Source: Candidatus Rokuibacteriota bacterium
Lineage (GTDB): Bacteria > Methylomirabilota > Methylomirabilia > Rokubacteriales > JACPHL01
Direction of reading: 5' to 3'
NCBI GenBank assembly: GCA_016188625.1
Contig: JACPHL010000062.1
Span: forward strand, 1 to 9,197
Length of the DNA stretch: 9,197 bases
Positions 1-5,377 of the stretch are shown piece by piece. How positions within the stretch are numbered: the stretch's first letter is position 1; each line of letters starts with the position of its first letter. The notes beneath the pieces were generated by a model. It saw nothing but the letters and a program-made list of their open reading frames with translations, did no database searches and was not told the DNA's origin. The position numbers and the translations under genes are program-made.

Positions 1-62
1 CCCCTCGCTCCACACGCTCCGCGGCGCACCCGTCTGTGGCTCGCCGGGCGGGGCCCCTCCTG

Positions 63-110
63 GTCGTGTTCCGCCCGCGAGCCGGCTTCCCCACCCGGCT
101 CGCTCACGAC
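63..110. repeat. Compound inverted repeat able to form a long stem-loop
   Basis: Two nested inverted repeats are seen. The outer arm GTCGTG (63-68) pairs with CACGAC (105-110). The inner arm GCGAGCCGG (77-85) pairs perfectly with CCGGCTCGC (95-103) around a 9-nt loop. The internal loop between the arms is asymmetric, 8 nt on the left and 1 nt on the right. The element lies in the gene-free left end (1-226), beyond the 3' end of the minus-strand HD-like gene. No T-tract follows on either strand, so it is not a standard intrinsic terminator. It may be a dispersed palindromic repeat or a structured RNA; nothing here decides between them. The rest of 1-226 shows only G/C-rich short palindromes. 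Confidence 0.5.
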
Positions 111-179
111 GGGGACCCGCGCCGCTCCGCTTAACGTTCCGCTCGGGGCCGCCGCCTCCCCCGGAGGTGCTCGGAGGGG

Positions 180-198
180 AAACGGGGGGTTGCCCCCG
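180..198 (-). terminator. Possible weak intrinsic terminator after the HD-like gene
   Basis: Read on the minus strand, a 6-bp stem CGGGGG/CCCCCG with a CAAC loop is followed by only three T residues. It starts 28 bp beyond the stop of the minus-strand HD-like gene, a sensible place to end the thioesterase/HD transcript. The short T-tract keeps this tentative. Confidence 0.3.
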
Positions 199-226
199 GG
201 GCCTCCAAGGCGCAGGGGGCCGGGGC

Positions 227-796
227 TCAGGGTCGGCGGAGGAGCTTCCGCTCGGCCTCCTCGAGCCGCTTTCGGAGCTCGGGGAGGAGCGGGCAGCGCG
301 GCCAGCTCCCCCGGACCGCCTCGTAGACCCCGCGGGCGAGGCGGAGCTGCTCCTCGATCGGCCCCCCGAACCGCAGCCCGCCCTCCCCGCCCGGGGCCTC
401 GCGCGCCCCGATGAGGGCGATGAGGGTGGCGATCACGTCGGCCGAGGCGACCAGGAGCGAGGGGTTCGGGGTGCTCGACAGCCGCCGGAGGTAGCGCGCG
501 GTGCGGGTCCCCCACGGCAGCTCGCGGAGCGGCTCGGCGACGCCCCGGATCATCCCGACGACGCGAGGGCCGAACTCCCGCTCGAGCGCCTCCGCGGCGG
601 TCGGGTCCTGCAGGGCGTCGAGGAGGAGCCCGGCGATGAGGACGTCCTCGTCGTCGCTGTAGCGGGAGAGGATGAGGGCGACCGTGACCCCGTGGGCGGC
701 CGCCTGGGCGGCCGGACCGTCCTTCGGGGGCGCGGGCCCCCGGCCCTGCAGGACCCGGACGACCGCGCGCTCGAGCCGTGCGGTGAAGATCGCCAT
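227..796 (-). CDS. Small protein with degenerate RelA/SpoT-like HD domain
   Basis: This 189-residue protein follows the pattern of small single-domain HD phosphohydrolases related to the RelA/SpoT hydrolase domain. The fold landmarks are visible: His35 in HGVTVALIL, the segment LIAGLLLDALQDP (53-65), REFGPRVVGMIRG (73-85), the LPW..R segment (93-98) and Asp120 in ASAD. In active members the metal site reads HD, then ED, then ADxxHN. Here these have become Leu59-Asp60, Gln63-Asp64 and ADVIAT, so the metal-binding His, the acidic Glu and the terminal His/Asn are missing. I infer a pseudo-hydrolase with a binding or structural role, comparable to the inactive HD domain of RelA. The ATG start is used; no good Shine-Dalgarno sequence precedes it. 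It lies 30 bp after the thioesterase gene and is probably co-transcribed with it. The C-terminal 20 residues are Arg/Glu/Leu-rich and helical. Confidence 0.65.
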   Translation of the reverse strand: MAIFTARLERAVVRVLQGRGPAPPKDGPAAQAAAHGVTVALILSRYSDDEDVLIAGLLLDALQDPTAAEALEREFGPRVVGMIRGVAEPLRELPWGTRTARYLRRLSSTPNPSLLVASADVIATLIALIGAREAPGGEGGLRFGGPIEEQLRLARGVYEAVRGSWPRCPLLPELRKRLEEAERKLLRRP

Positions 797-826
797 GCCG
801 GCGCCGAGCCAGCCCGCGAGGGCGGA

Positions 827-1228
827 TCAGGGGCGGGCCCTGGCCTTCTCCTGGATCCGCTGGAGGAAGCGCTCCTGGTGGACCTGGAAGCGCTCGTGGA
901 CCCCGTCGGCGACCTTCTCGACCTCGTCGTGGGCCTCGACGTCGAAGACCAGGCGGCGGCCGTCCACCTCCCGGAGCACCGCCCGGGCCCGCACCCGCAT
1001 CCCCAACGGGGTGGCCGCCAGGTGCCGCATCTCCACCCGGATCCCGACCGACCCCTCCCCCGGCGCGAGACCGGCCTGGATCGCGGCCATGGAGGCCTCT
1101 TCGATGAGCCGGACCAGCCGCGGCGTCGAGAGGACGTTCACCCCTTCGTTCCCCGCCGCGTCGGCCGTGTCCCCGGGCGTCACCACCAGCTCGACCTCCC
1201 CCACCAACCCCGGCCTGAGCTCCGTCAC
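827..1228 (-). CDS. FlK-like hotdog-fold acyl-CoA thioesterase
   Basis: The 133-residue protein aligns by memory over its full length with fluoroacetyl-CoA thioesterase FlK of Streptomyces cattleya, at a constant offset of seven residues. The catalytic triad Thr42/Glu50/His76 of FlK corresponds to Thr35 (VLSTPRLV), Glu43 (LIEEAS) and His69 (MRHLAATPLG). Gly62 and Arg113 match FlK Gly69 and Arg120. The FlK lid phenylalanines 33 and 36 fall on Gly26 and Gly29, so the hydrophobic gate is absent. A generic short or branched acyl-CoA substrate is therefore likelier than fluoroacetyl-CoA. The GTG start is well supported: AAGGAGG lies 9 nt upstream on the minus strand. The protein is cytoplasmic, with no signal peptide. 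It is first gene of a two-gene minus-strand unit and divergent from a quinone oxidoreductase. Confidence 0.85.
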   Translation of the reverse strand: MTELRPGLVGEVELVVTPGDTADAAGNEGVNVLSTPRLVRLIEEASMAAIQAGLAPGEGSVGIRVEMRHLAATPLGMRVRARAVLREVDGRRLVFDVEAHDEVEKVADGVHERFQVHQERFLQRIQEKARARP

Positions 1229-1297
1229 GGCTCTCTCCCTCCTTATAATCCGCTCGCTGTGAGCCTGCCCCAGCCGGGCAGGACGCGGTGACCGGGT

Positions 1298-1309
1298 TAG
1301 TGTACACTA
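1298..1309. promoter_or_regulatory. Perfect 12-bp palindrome in divergent spacer, possible operator
   Basis: TAGTGTACACTA is a perfect palindrome and one of the few AT-containing stretches in the 207-bp spacer between the minus-strand thioesterase gene and the plus-strand oxidoreductase gene. Size and position fit a dimeric repressor operator controlling one or both genes. No regulator gene lies next to it, and I could not recognise convincing -35/-10 pairs for either gene, so this is inference. Confidence 0.4.
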
Positions 1310-1435
1310 TTTCGCCGGTGCACGGCCTGCGGGTCATCGGTCTGGGTTACCGGTGGCCGGGGCCGCCCCGCTCGCTCAGTGGTATAAAGGGGGAGTGGAT
1401 GTCCATCTCACGGTGACAGAGAGGAGCGTGCGCCT

Positions 1436-2404
1436 ATGAGAGCGATCAGGGTTCACGAGTACGGGGGGCCGGAGGCGATGCGGGTGGAGGAGCTGCCGAC
1501 CCCGACGCCCGGGGCCGGGCAGGCGCTGCTCCGGCTCGAGGCGGTCGGCGTCAACTTCATCGACGTCTATCAGCGGAGCGGGCTCTACAAAGGCGCCCTG
1601 CCGTTCACCCTGGGGCTCGAGGGCTCGGGCGTCGTCGAGGCCGCGGGGCCCGGGGTCTCCGAGGTCCGGATCGGCGATCGGGTGGCCTACACCGGCGTCC
1701 CCGGGGCGTACGCCGAGCACGCCGTCGTCCCCGCGGCCCGGCTCGTGACGCTCCCGGCCGGGCTGGGCGCCCGGGACGGCGCCGCGGCGATGCTCCAGGG
1801 GATGACGGCCCACTACCTCGTGCGCGCCACCTACCCGCTCAAGGCCGGCGAGACCTGCCTGATCCACGCGGCGGCGGGCGGGGTGGGGCTCCTCCTCTGC
1901 CAGCTGGCCAAGCAGGCCGGGGCCCGGGTCATCGGGACGGTCTCCACGGAGGCGAAGGCCCGCCTGGCGAGGGAGGCAGGGGCCGACGAGGTGATCCTCT
2001 ACACCCAGCAGGACTTCCTGGCCGAGGTCAAGCGCCTCACCGACGGCCGCGGGGTCCAGGTCGTGTACGACTCGGTCGGCAAGACGACCTTCGAGAAGGG
2101 CCTGGACTGCCTGGCCCCGCGCGGCTACATGGTGCTCTACGGGCAGTCGAGCGGCCCGGTGCCGGCCCTCGCTCCCAACACCCTGAACACCAAGGGCTCG
2201 CTCTTCCTCACCCGGCCGAGCCTCTTCCACCACGTCTCGACCCGCGAGGAGCTCCTCCAGCGGGCCGGGGAGGTCCTCGGCTGGATCGCGGCCGGCAAGC
2301 TGCGGCTCCGCATCGGCGCCACGTTCCCCCTGGCCGAGGCCGCCGAGGCCCACCGCCAGCTCGAGGGGCGCCAGACCACGGGCAAGGTCCTCCTGCTCCC
2401 CTGA
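1436..2404 (+). CDS. qor: NADPH:quinone oxidoreductase, QorA/zeta-crystallin type
   Basis: The 322-residue protein is a zinc-free medium-chain dehydrogenase/reductase. It resembles E. coli QorA (327 residues) throughout and should catalyse NADPH-dependent one-electron reduction of quinones, or of related enones, in the cytoplasm. Recognisable blocks are the N-terminal HEYGGPE (7-13), [12 protein letters not shown] (40-51), GDRVAY (80-85), the Rossmann nucleotide-binding loop HAAAGGVG (144-151), VVYDSVG (209-215) and the family block [11 protein letters not shown] (253-263). The cysteine ligands of zinc-dependent alcohol dehydrogenases are absent, as expected for this branch. The ATG start is preceded by GAGGAG about 9 nt upstream. 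The gene stands alone: divergent from the thioesterase gene and convergent, with a 10-bp gap, on the metallopeptidase gene. The true electron acceptor cannot be read from sequence. Confidence 0.93.
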   Translation: MRAIRVHEYGGPEAMRVEELPTPTPGAGQALLRLEAVGVNFIDVYQRSGLYKGALPFTLGLEGSGVVEAAGPGVSEVRIGDRVAYTGVPGAYAEHAVVPAARLVTLPAGLGARDGAAAMLQGMTAHYLVRATYPLKAGETCLIHAAAGGVGLLLCQLAKQAGARVIGTVSTEAKARLAREAGADEVILYTQQDFLAEVKRLTDGRGVQVVYDSVGKTTFEKGLDCLAPRGYMVLYGQSSGPVPALAPNTLNTKGSLFLTRPSLFHHVSTREELLQRAGEVLGWIAAGKLRLRIGATFPLAEAAEAHRQLEGRQTTGKVLLLP

Positions 2405-2420
2405 GGCGGCCCGCTCAGGG
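2399..2420. terminator. Hairpin shared by two convergent stop codons
   Basis: CCCTGAG (2399-2405) pairs perfectly with CTCAGGG (2414-2420) around an 8-nt loop. The arms contain the TGA stop of the plus-strand oxidoreductase gene and the stop of the minus-strand metallopeptidase gene. Its place between convergent genes suits a bidirectional terminator, but there is no T-tract on either side, so the function is inferred from position only. Confidence 0.35.
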
Positions 2421-2939
2421 CTCGCCCGTCGCCTGCGACGGGGTCGGCGCGGGGACCAGCTGGTGGAAGAGGCTGGACTCGCGCTTGTAGAACCCCTCGG
2501 TGTGGAAGGAGTCGGGGAGGCCGAGGAGCTCGTAGTCGAGGTGGTGGCCCAGCTCGTGGAGGACCGTCCGGAGGAAGGTCCGGAAGGCCACCACCCGGCG
2601 CCGGCGCGCGGTCCGCATCCAGACCGTCACCCGCGCGGGTCGCCCGCGCCCGCCGCGGACGTAGAGCCCGTGGAGCTCCCCCCAGCGCCGCGACGGCCGG
2701 GCCGCCAGCACCTCGACCCGGCAGCCCGGGACCCCGAGGGCCGACGTGAGCCCGGCGACGAGCCGTTGCGTCGCCGCCTGGGTGGCGCCGCGGTCTTCGC
2801 TCTCGAGCGCCCGGGCGAGTGTCTCCACCAGCGGCTGGAGCGAGCCGGCCTCGGGCAAGGCGAGGCCGGGGACCTCGTCGCTCCGCCGGTAGACCCGCTG
2901 CTGGGCGGGGGTCAGCCGCTCGTAGTAGCCGAAGACCAC
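2415..2939 (-). CDS. Small HExxH metallopeptidase-like protein
   Basis: This 174-residue protein has a zinc-peptidase signature in its C-terminal third: HELGHH (128-133) within a predicted helix, followed by DYELLGLPDSFHTEGF (135-150) and YKRESSLF (151-158). His128 and His132 would bind zinc with Glu129 as general base. His146 or Glu154 are candidates for the third ligand. The preceding part looks like a compact alpha/beta domain, with strands VEVLAA and RVTVWM. There is no signal peptide or membrane segment. I do not recognise the exact family; the layout recalls SprT/WSS1-like minimal metallopeptidases. The GTG start fits the NH2 terminus FGYYERLTPAQQ but lacks a clear Shine-Dalgarno sequence. 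It lies 127 bp downstream of an unrecognised gene on the same strand, with a strong hairpin in the gap. Confidence 0.7.
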   Translation of the reverse strand: MVFGYYERLTPAQQRVYRRSDEVPGLALPEAGSLQPLVETLARALESEDRGATQAATQRLVAGLTSALGVPGCRVEVLAARPSRRWGELHGLYVRGGRGRPARVTVWMRTARRRRVVAFRTFLRTVLHELGHHLDYELLGLPDSFHTEGFYKRESSLFHQLVPAPTPSQATGEP

Positions 2940-2979
2940 CGCCGGCGCCCGGGCCGGTCGGGCCCGATCACTGGTCCAC

Positions 2980-3013
2980 CTTGGGGGGGGAGCGGCGTCG
3001 CTCCTCCCCCAAG
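2980..3013. repeat. 15-bp near-perfect hairpin between two minus-strand genes
   Basis: The arm at 2980-2994 pairs with 2999-3013 over 15 bp with a single G·U pair and a 4-nt loop (GCGT). It lies between the unrecognised 165-residue gene and the metallopeptidase gene. Neither strand has a T-run after it, so it may be a processing or mRNA-stabilising element, an atypical terminator, or a dispersed palindrome. Its minus-strand arm contains TTGGGGGAGG, which recurs on the plus strand at 4509-4518, beside the hairpins ahead of the anti-sigma gene. Confidence 0.6.
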
Positions 3014-3066
3014 CCCCCCCACCGCCCGGGGCCCCGGGTGGGTGGCGACAGGGCCAGGCGGGTGGC

Positions 3067-3564
3067 TCATCCGACCCGGAACTCCTCGTCGAGGATCTCG
3101 GTGATGAAGCGGTCGAGGGAGACCGGGTAGCAGCGGATGTCGGGGGCGAGGATCACCCCGGTGTTGATGACCTCGCGCCGCGCCAGGTCGTCGAGGGCCC
3201 GGCCGATCTCGGCGCGCGGCTCCCGGTCGGTCTTGGAGATCGTGAGCTCCTCGGACTCCAGGATGACGTTGCGGCGGGGCGTGAAGGCGAAGCTGAACAG
3301 TCGCGCCACCAGGGCCCGGTCCATGATCTCGGGGTCGTCGAAGAGCTCCCCGTAGGTCTGCCCGACCCCGCGGGGCGAGATGACGAGCCGGGGCGAGACC
3401 CGGATCTTGCCCCGGATCTCGACGGACCGGTGGGGGCGGTCCTCCTGGGCGCCGACCAGGATGTAGGGGAGGAGGTGATAGCCGGCCACGATCCCCGTGA
3501 TCGGCTTCCGGAGGATCTGGGTCTGCTCGAAGATCGATCGGAGGTACTCGGGGTCGTATCGCAT
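3067..3564 (-). CDS. Conserved-looking hypothetical protein, 165 residues
   Basis: I do not recognise this protein. It starts at an ATG giving MRYDPEYLRSIF; the same frame stays open much further upstream, but that stretch is proline/arginine-rich, low in complexity and antisense to the sigma factor gene, so it is excluded. The composition is that of a real soluble protein: mixed alpha/beta, with strand-like YILVGAQ and KIRVSPRLVISP in the middle and a segment with acidic and basic charges, SEELTISKTDREPRAEIG (104-121). A helical C-terminus ends in DRFITEILDEEFRVG. There are no membrane segments, and the single cysteine is Cys145. GGAGG lies about 20 nt before the ATG, too far for a normal ribosome site. 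A minus-strand TTGACA (3673-3678) upstream offers a promoter. The metallopeptidase gene follows in the same direction, so they may be co-transcribed. Confidence 0.7.
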   Translation of the reverse strand: MRYDPEYLRSIFEQTQILRKPITGIVAGYHLLPYILVGAQEDRPHRSVEIRGKIRVSPRLVISPRGVGQTYGELFDDPEIMDRALVARLFSFAFTPRRNVILESEELTISKTDREPRAEIGRALDDLARREVINTGVILAPDIRCYPVSLDRFITEILDEEFRVG

Positions 3565-3649
3565 CCCTGCCGGCGTCGGCCAGGCCCTCCTCCGGGCGTT
3601 GTACTCGAATCCCGGGGGTTGCACGGGGACGCGGCCGAGGCCGCCTCCC

Positions 3650-3678
3650 AGGATGGGGGGCGGGGAGAGGGCTGTCAA
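3650..3678 (-). promoter_or_regulatory. Candidate promoter for the unrecognised 165-residue gene
   Basis: On the minus strand a perfect -35 box TTGACA (3678-3673) is followed after 17 nt by CATCCT (3655-3650), a poor -10 box. Transcription would start some 75-80 nt before the ATG at 3564. A second -10-like TACAAC occurs on this strand near 3602-3597, without a good -35. Confidence 0.4.
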
Positions 3679-3723
3679 CGGCTTTTTGGGCCCCCGAGCG
3701 CCGTCGCGCGGGCCCGGGGGCTT

Positions 3724-3737
3724 GGGGTTGCAACCCC
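3724..3737. promoter_or_regulatory. Perfect 14-bp palindrome over the sigma-gene -35 box
   Basis: GGGGTTGCAACCCC is a perfect palindrome whose centre TTGCAA is also the -35 box of the promoter reading toward the sigma factor gene. A protein bound here would block that promoter. It could equally be a chance G/C palindrome. Confidence 0.45.
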
Positions 3738-3756
3738 GCGTCGGCCCTGCTACAAC
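3728..3756 (+). promoter_or_regulatory. Sigma-70-type promoter for the ECF sigma operon
   Basis: TTGCAA (3728-3733), a 17-bp spacer and TACAAC (3751-3756) give a good housekeeping-type promoter. The likely start is near 3763, about 60 nt before the sigma factor start codon. The pattern is of the housekeeping class, so the sigma gene need not depend on its own product. Together with the minus-strand TTGACA at 3673-3678 it forms a back-to-back promoter pair in the 258-bp spacer (3565-3822), which holds no gene. Confidence 0.6.
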
Positions 3757-3822
3757 TGGACTCGACGGGCGGCGTTCGCGGGAATAGGCGACCCGGACCG
3801 GCTGTTTCTCCAATGAGGGACG

Positions 3823-4410
3823 GTGGGCCGCGACACCACCAGCGCTCGGAGCGGGCTCTTGCACGATCGGCAGCAGGCGTTCGAAGACGAGGCGCTGGTC
3901 CACCTGGACTCGCTCTACCATGTGGCGTATCGGCTGGGCAGGAGCCGGTCGGAGGCGGAGGACCTGGTGCAGGAGACCATGCTGAAGGCGTTCCAGAGCT
4001 TCCACCAGTACGACCGCGGGACGAACTGCCGCGCCTGGCTCCTGACCATCCTCCACCACACGTTCCTGAACCGGCTGAAGCGCTCGGCACGGGAGTTCCT
4101 GGAGCCCGACGGCCAGCTCCCGGAGCCGGGCGAGGGGCGCTGGGAGTACTCGTCGGCGATCTATAACCCCGAGGAGGCGTTCTTCCAGAGCTTCATGGAC
4201 CCCGATGTGGAGCGGGCGCTGGAGGCCCTGCCGGCCCCCTTCCGGGAGGTGGTGGTGCTGGCGGACCTGGAGGAGTGCTCCTACAAGGAGATCGCCCAGA
4301 TCGTGGGGTGCCCCACCGGGACGGTGATGTCGCGGCTCTACCGGGGCCGCCAGCTCCTCAAGCAGGCCCTCCTCGAGCGGGCCCGCCAGCGGGGCTACAT
4401 CCGAGGCTGA
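3823..4410 (+). CDS. ECF-family RNA polymerase sigma factor
   Basis: The 195-residue protein has the two-domain layout of group 4 (ECF) sigma factors. Region 2 spans about residues 22-90, with the core-binding helix AEDLVQETMLKAFQ (45-58) and the promoter-melting/-10 recognition segment NCRAWLLTILHHTFLNRLKR (68-87). A variable linker (91-126) follows. Region 4 (127-182) ends in the helix-turn-helix YKEIAQIVGCPTGTVMSRLY (154-173) that reads the -35 element. There is no extra C-terminal domain. The next gene encodes a zinc anti-sigma factor, its expected partner. The start is uncertain: the GTG used here has GAGGGA only 2 nt upstream, while an in-frame TTG at 3859 has GGAG at better spacing and would remove 12 non-conserved residues. 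Cys152 and Cys163 flank the recognition helix, a possible but unproven redox feature. Confidence 0.92.
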   Translation: MGRDTTSARSGLLHDRQQAFEDEALVHLDSLYHVAYRLGRSRSEAEDLVQETMLKAFQSFHQYDRGTNCRAWLLTILHHTFLNRLKRSAREFLEPDGQLPEPGEGRWEYSSAIYNPEEAFFQSFMDPDVERALEALPAPFREVVVLADLEECSYKEIAQIVGCPTGTVMSRLYRGRQLLKQALLERARQRGYIRG

Positions 4411-4482
4411 AGGCCTGTCAGAGTCATGCCGATACTGCTCGCACGCTCTCGATGCTCGGCTCGCGGATGGGTGGTCCGCTCC

Positions 4483-4510
4483 GGGCGCGGGCTTGGCCCG
4501 CGCCCCTTTT
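4483..4510 (+). terminator. Terminator-like hairpin between sigma and anti-sigma genes
   Basis: GGGCGCGGGC (4483-4492) pairs perfectly with GCCCGCGCCC (4496-4505) around a 3-nt TTG loop and is followed by CTTTT. This is the best intrinsic-terminator candidate in the window, although four T residues is short. It sits inside the presumed operon, 72 bp after the sigma stop, so it could reduce transcription of the genes downstream. Confidence 0.5.
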
Positions 4511-4520
4511 GGGGGAGGTT

Positions 4521-4547
4521 CGGAAGGGGGGCGTCAGCCCCCCTCCG
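4521..4547 (+). promoter_or_regulatory. Second hairpin just upstream of the anti-sigma ribosome site
   Basis: The arm at 4521-4532 pairs with 4537-4547 over 11 bp with one bulged A and a GTCA loop. It ends directly beside the GAGG ribosome-binding sequence (4547-4550) of the anti-sigma gene; its last base is the first G of that site. It may modulate translation of the anti-sigma factor or protect the 5' end of a processed mRNA. This is inference from position and pairing. Confidence 0.4.
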
Positions 4548-4555
4548 AGGTTAAA

Positions 4556-5368
4556 ATGGCGATGACCTGTCAGGAAGTCCGCGCCTACCTCGAGGCCTAC
4601 CTCGACCGGGAGCTCCCGATCAGGGAGACCCTGGAGGTGGACGCCCATCTGACCTTCTGCATGCAGTGCCAGTGGATCCAGGCCAAGGAGCGCGAGTTCC
4701 GCGCCCTGCTCCGCACCCGTCTCCGCCGGGAGGCCGCGCCCGAGACCCTGGCGGCCCGGATCCGGCATGGGATCCGGGGGCTCGAGCGGCGGAGCCGCTG
4801 GCAGTCGATCCGGCGGGGGCTCCGCTGGGCCCCGCTCCCCCTGGCTCTGGCCGCCGGCCTCCTCCTGGCGGTGCACCTCGCCGATCGCCGAGAGCCGCCG
4901 AAGCCCGATCCGGCCCGGGCCCTGGCCGCCGACCTGGTGCGGAAGCACGTGACCTACTCCCAGGTCGAGGAGCCGGCCGAGGTCGTCTCCTCGGACCGGC
5001 TCCAGCTCGCGGGCTGGTTCCGGGACCGCGTCCGCTTCGACGTCCCCGTCCCGGATTTCTCCCCGTCCGGCATCCGGCTCCTCGGCGGGCGCCTCTCCGA
5101 CCTGGGGGACCGACCGGTGGCCTACCTCTTCTACGCCAAGGGCCGGCAGCTCCTCTCCCTCTACGCCTTCCCCCGGCGGGAGCTCGACCTCCCCGAGGGA
5201 GGGTGGACCGAGGTCAACGGCGAGCGCTACTTCCTGACCCAGTCCCAGGGCCACGCGGTGGTCCTCTGGGGCCGGGGGGAGACCCTCTTCGCCCTCGTCT
5301 CGCTCCTCCCCCAGGAGGAGCTCCTGGACTGCGCCCTGACCCTCTCGCGCCTCCTCCCCCGGACCTGA
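4556..5368 (+). CDS. Membrane-anchored zinc (ZAS) anti-sigma factor
   Basis: This 270-residue protein begins with a zf-HC2-type anti-sigma domain: Cys5, then H-x3-C-x2-C at His31, Cys35 and Cys38, the ligand set of zinc-binding anti-sigma (ZAS) factors. It would hold the ECF sigma factor encoded just upstream at the inner face of the membrane. One hydrophobic segment (about 92-107, WAPLPLALAAGLLLAV) follows a basic stretch, giving cytoplasmic-N, outside-C topology. The remaining ~160 residues form an extracytoplasmic domain, with PSGIRLLGGRLSDLGDRP and AYLFYAKGRQLLSLYAFP, of a kind seen in other transmembrane anti-sigma regulators. The ATG has GAGG 5 nt upstream; the open frame extends 21 codons further but through the hairpins, so it is excluded. 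The TlpA gene starts 9 nt after the stop. The signal sensed is unknown; Cys/His zinc sites in some family members respond to thiol oxidation. Confidence 0.88.
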   Translation: MAMTCQEVRAYLEAYLDRELPIRETLEVDAHLTFCMQCQWIQAKEREFRALLRTRLRREAAPETLAARIRHGIRGLERRSRWQSIRRGLRWAPLPLALAAGLLLAVHLADRREPPKPDPARALAADLVRKHVTYSQVEEPAEVVSSDRLQLAGWFRDRVRFDVPVPDFSPSGIRLLGGRLSDLGDRPVAYLFYAKGRQLLSLYAFPRRELDLPEGGWTEVNGERYFLTQSQGHAVVLWGRGETLFALVSLLPQEELLDCALTLSRLLPRT

Positions 5369-5377
5369 TCGCGCCCC

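Noticed and set aside
167-1291. A 374-codon plus-strand open frame across the left genes
   Set aside because: It is antisense to the thioesterase and HD-like genes, and its product is low-complexity, rich in Pro, Arg, Gly and Glu. The minus-strand thioesterase carries family motifs and a strong ribosome site.
3683-3721. GCCCCCG/CGGGGGC inverted repeat near a T5 run as a terminator
   Set aside because: The T-run precedes the stem on the plus strand, and on the minus strand the stem is followed by A residues, so the order is wrong for an intrinsic terminator in either direction.
3565-4059. N-terminal extension of the unrecognised minus-strand protein to 330 residues
   Set aside because: The added 165 residues are antisense to the sigma factor gene or run through the divergent promoter region. 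Composition changes sharply at the ATG at 3564.
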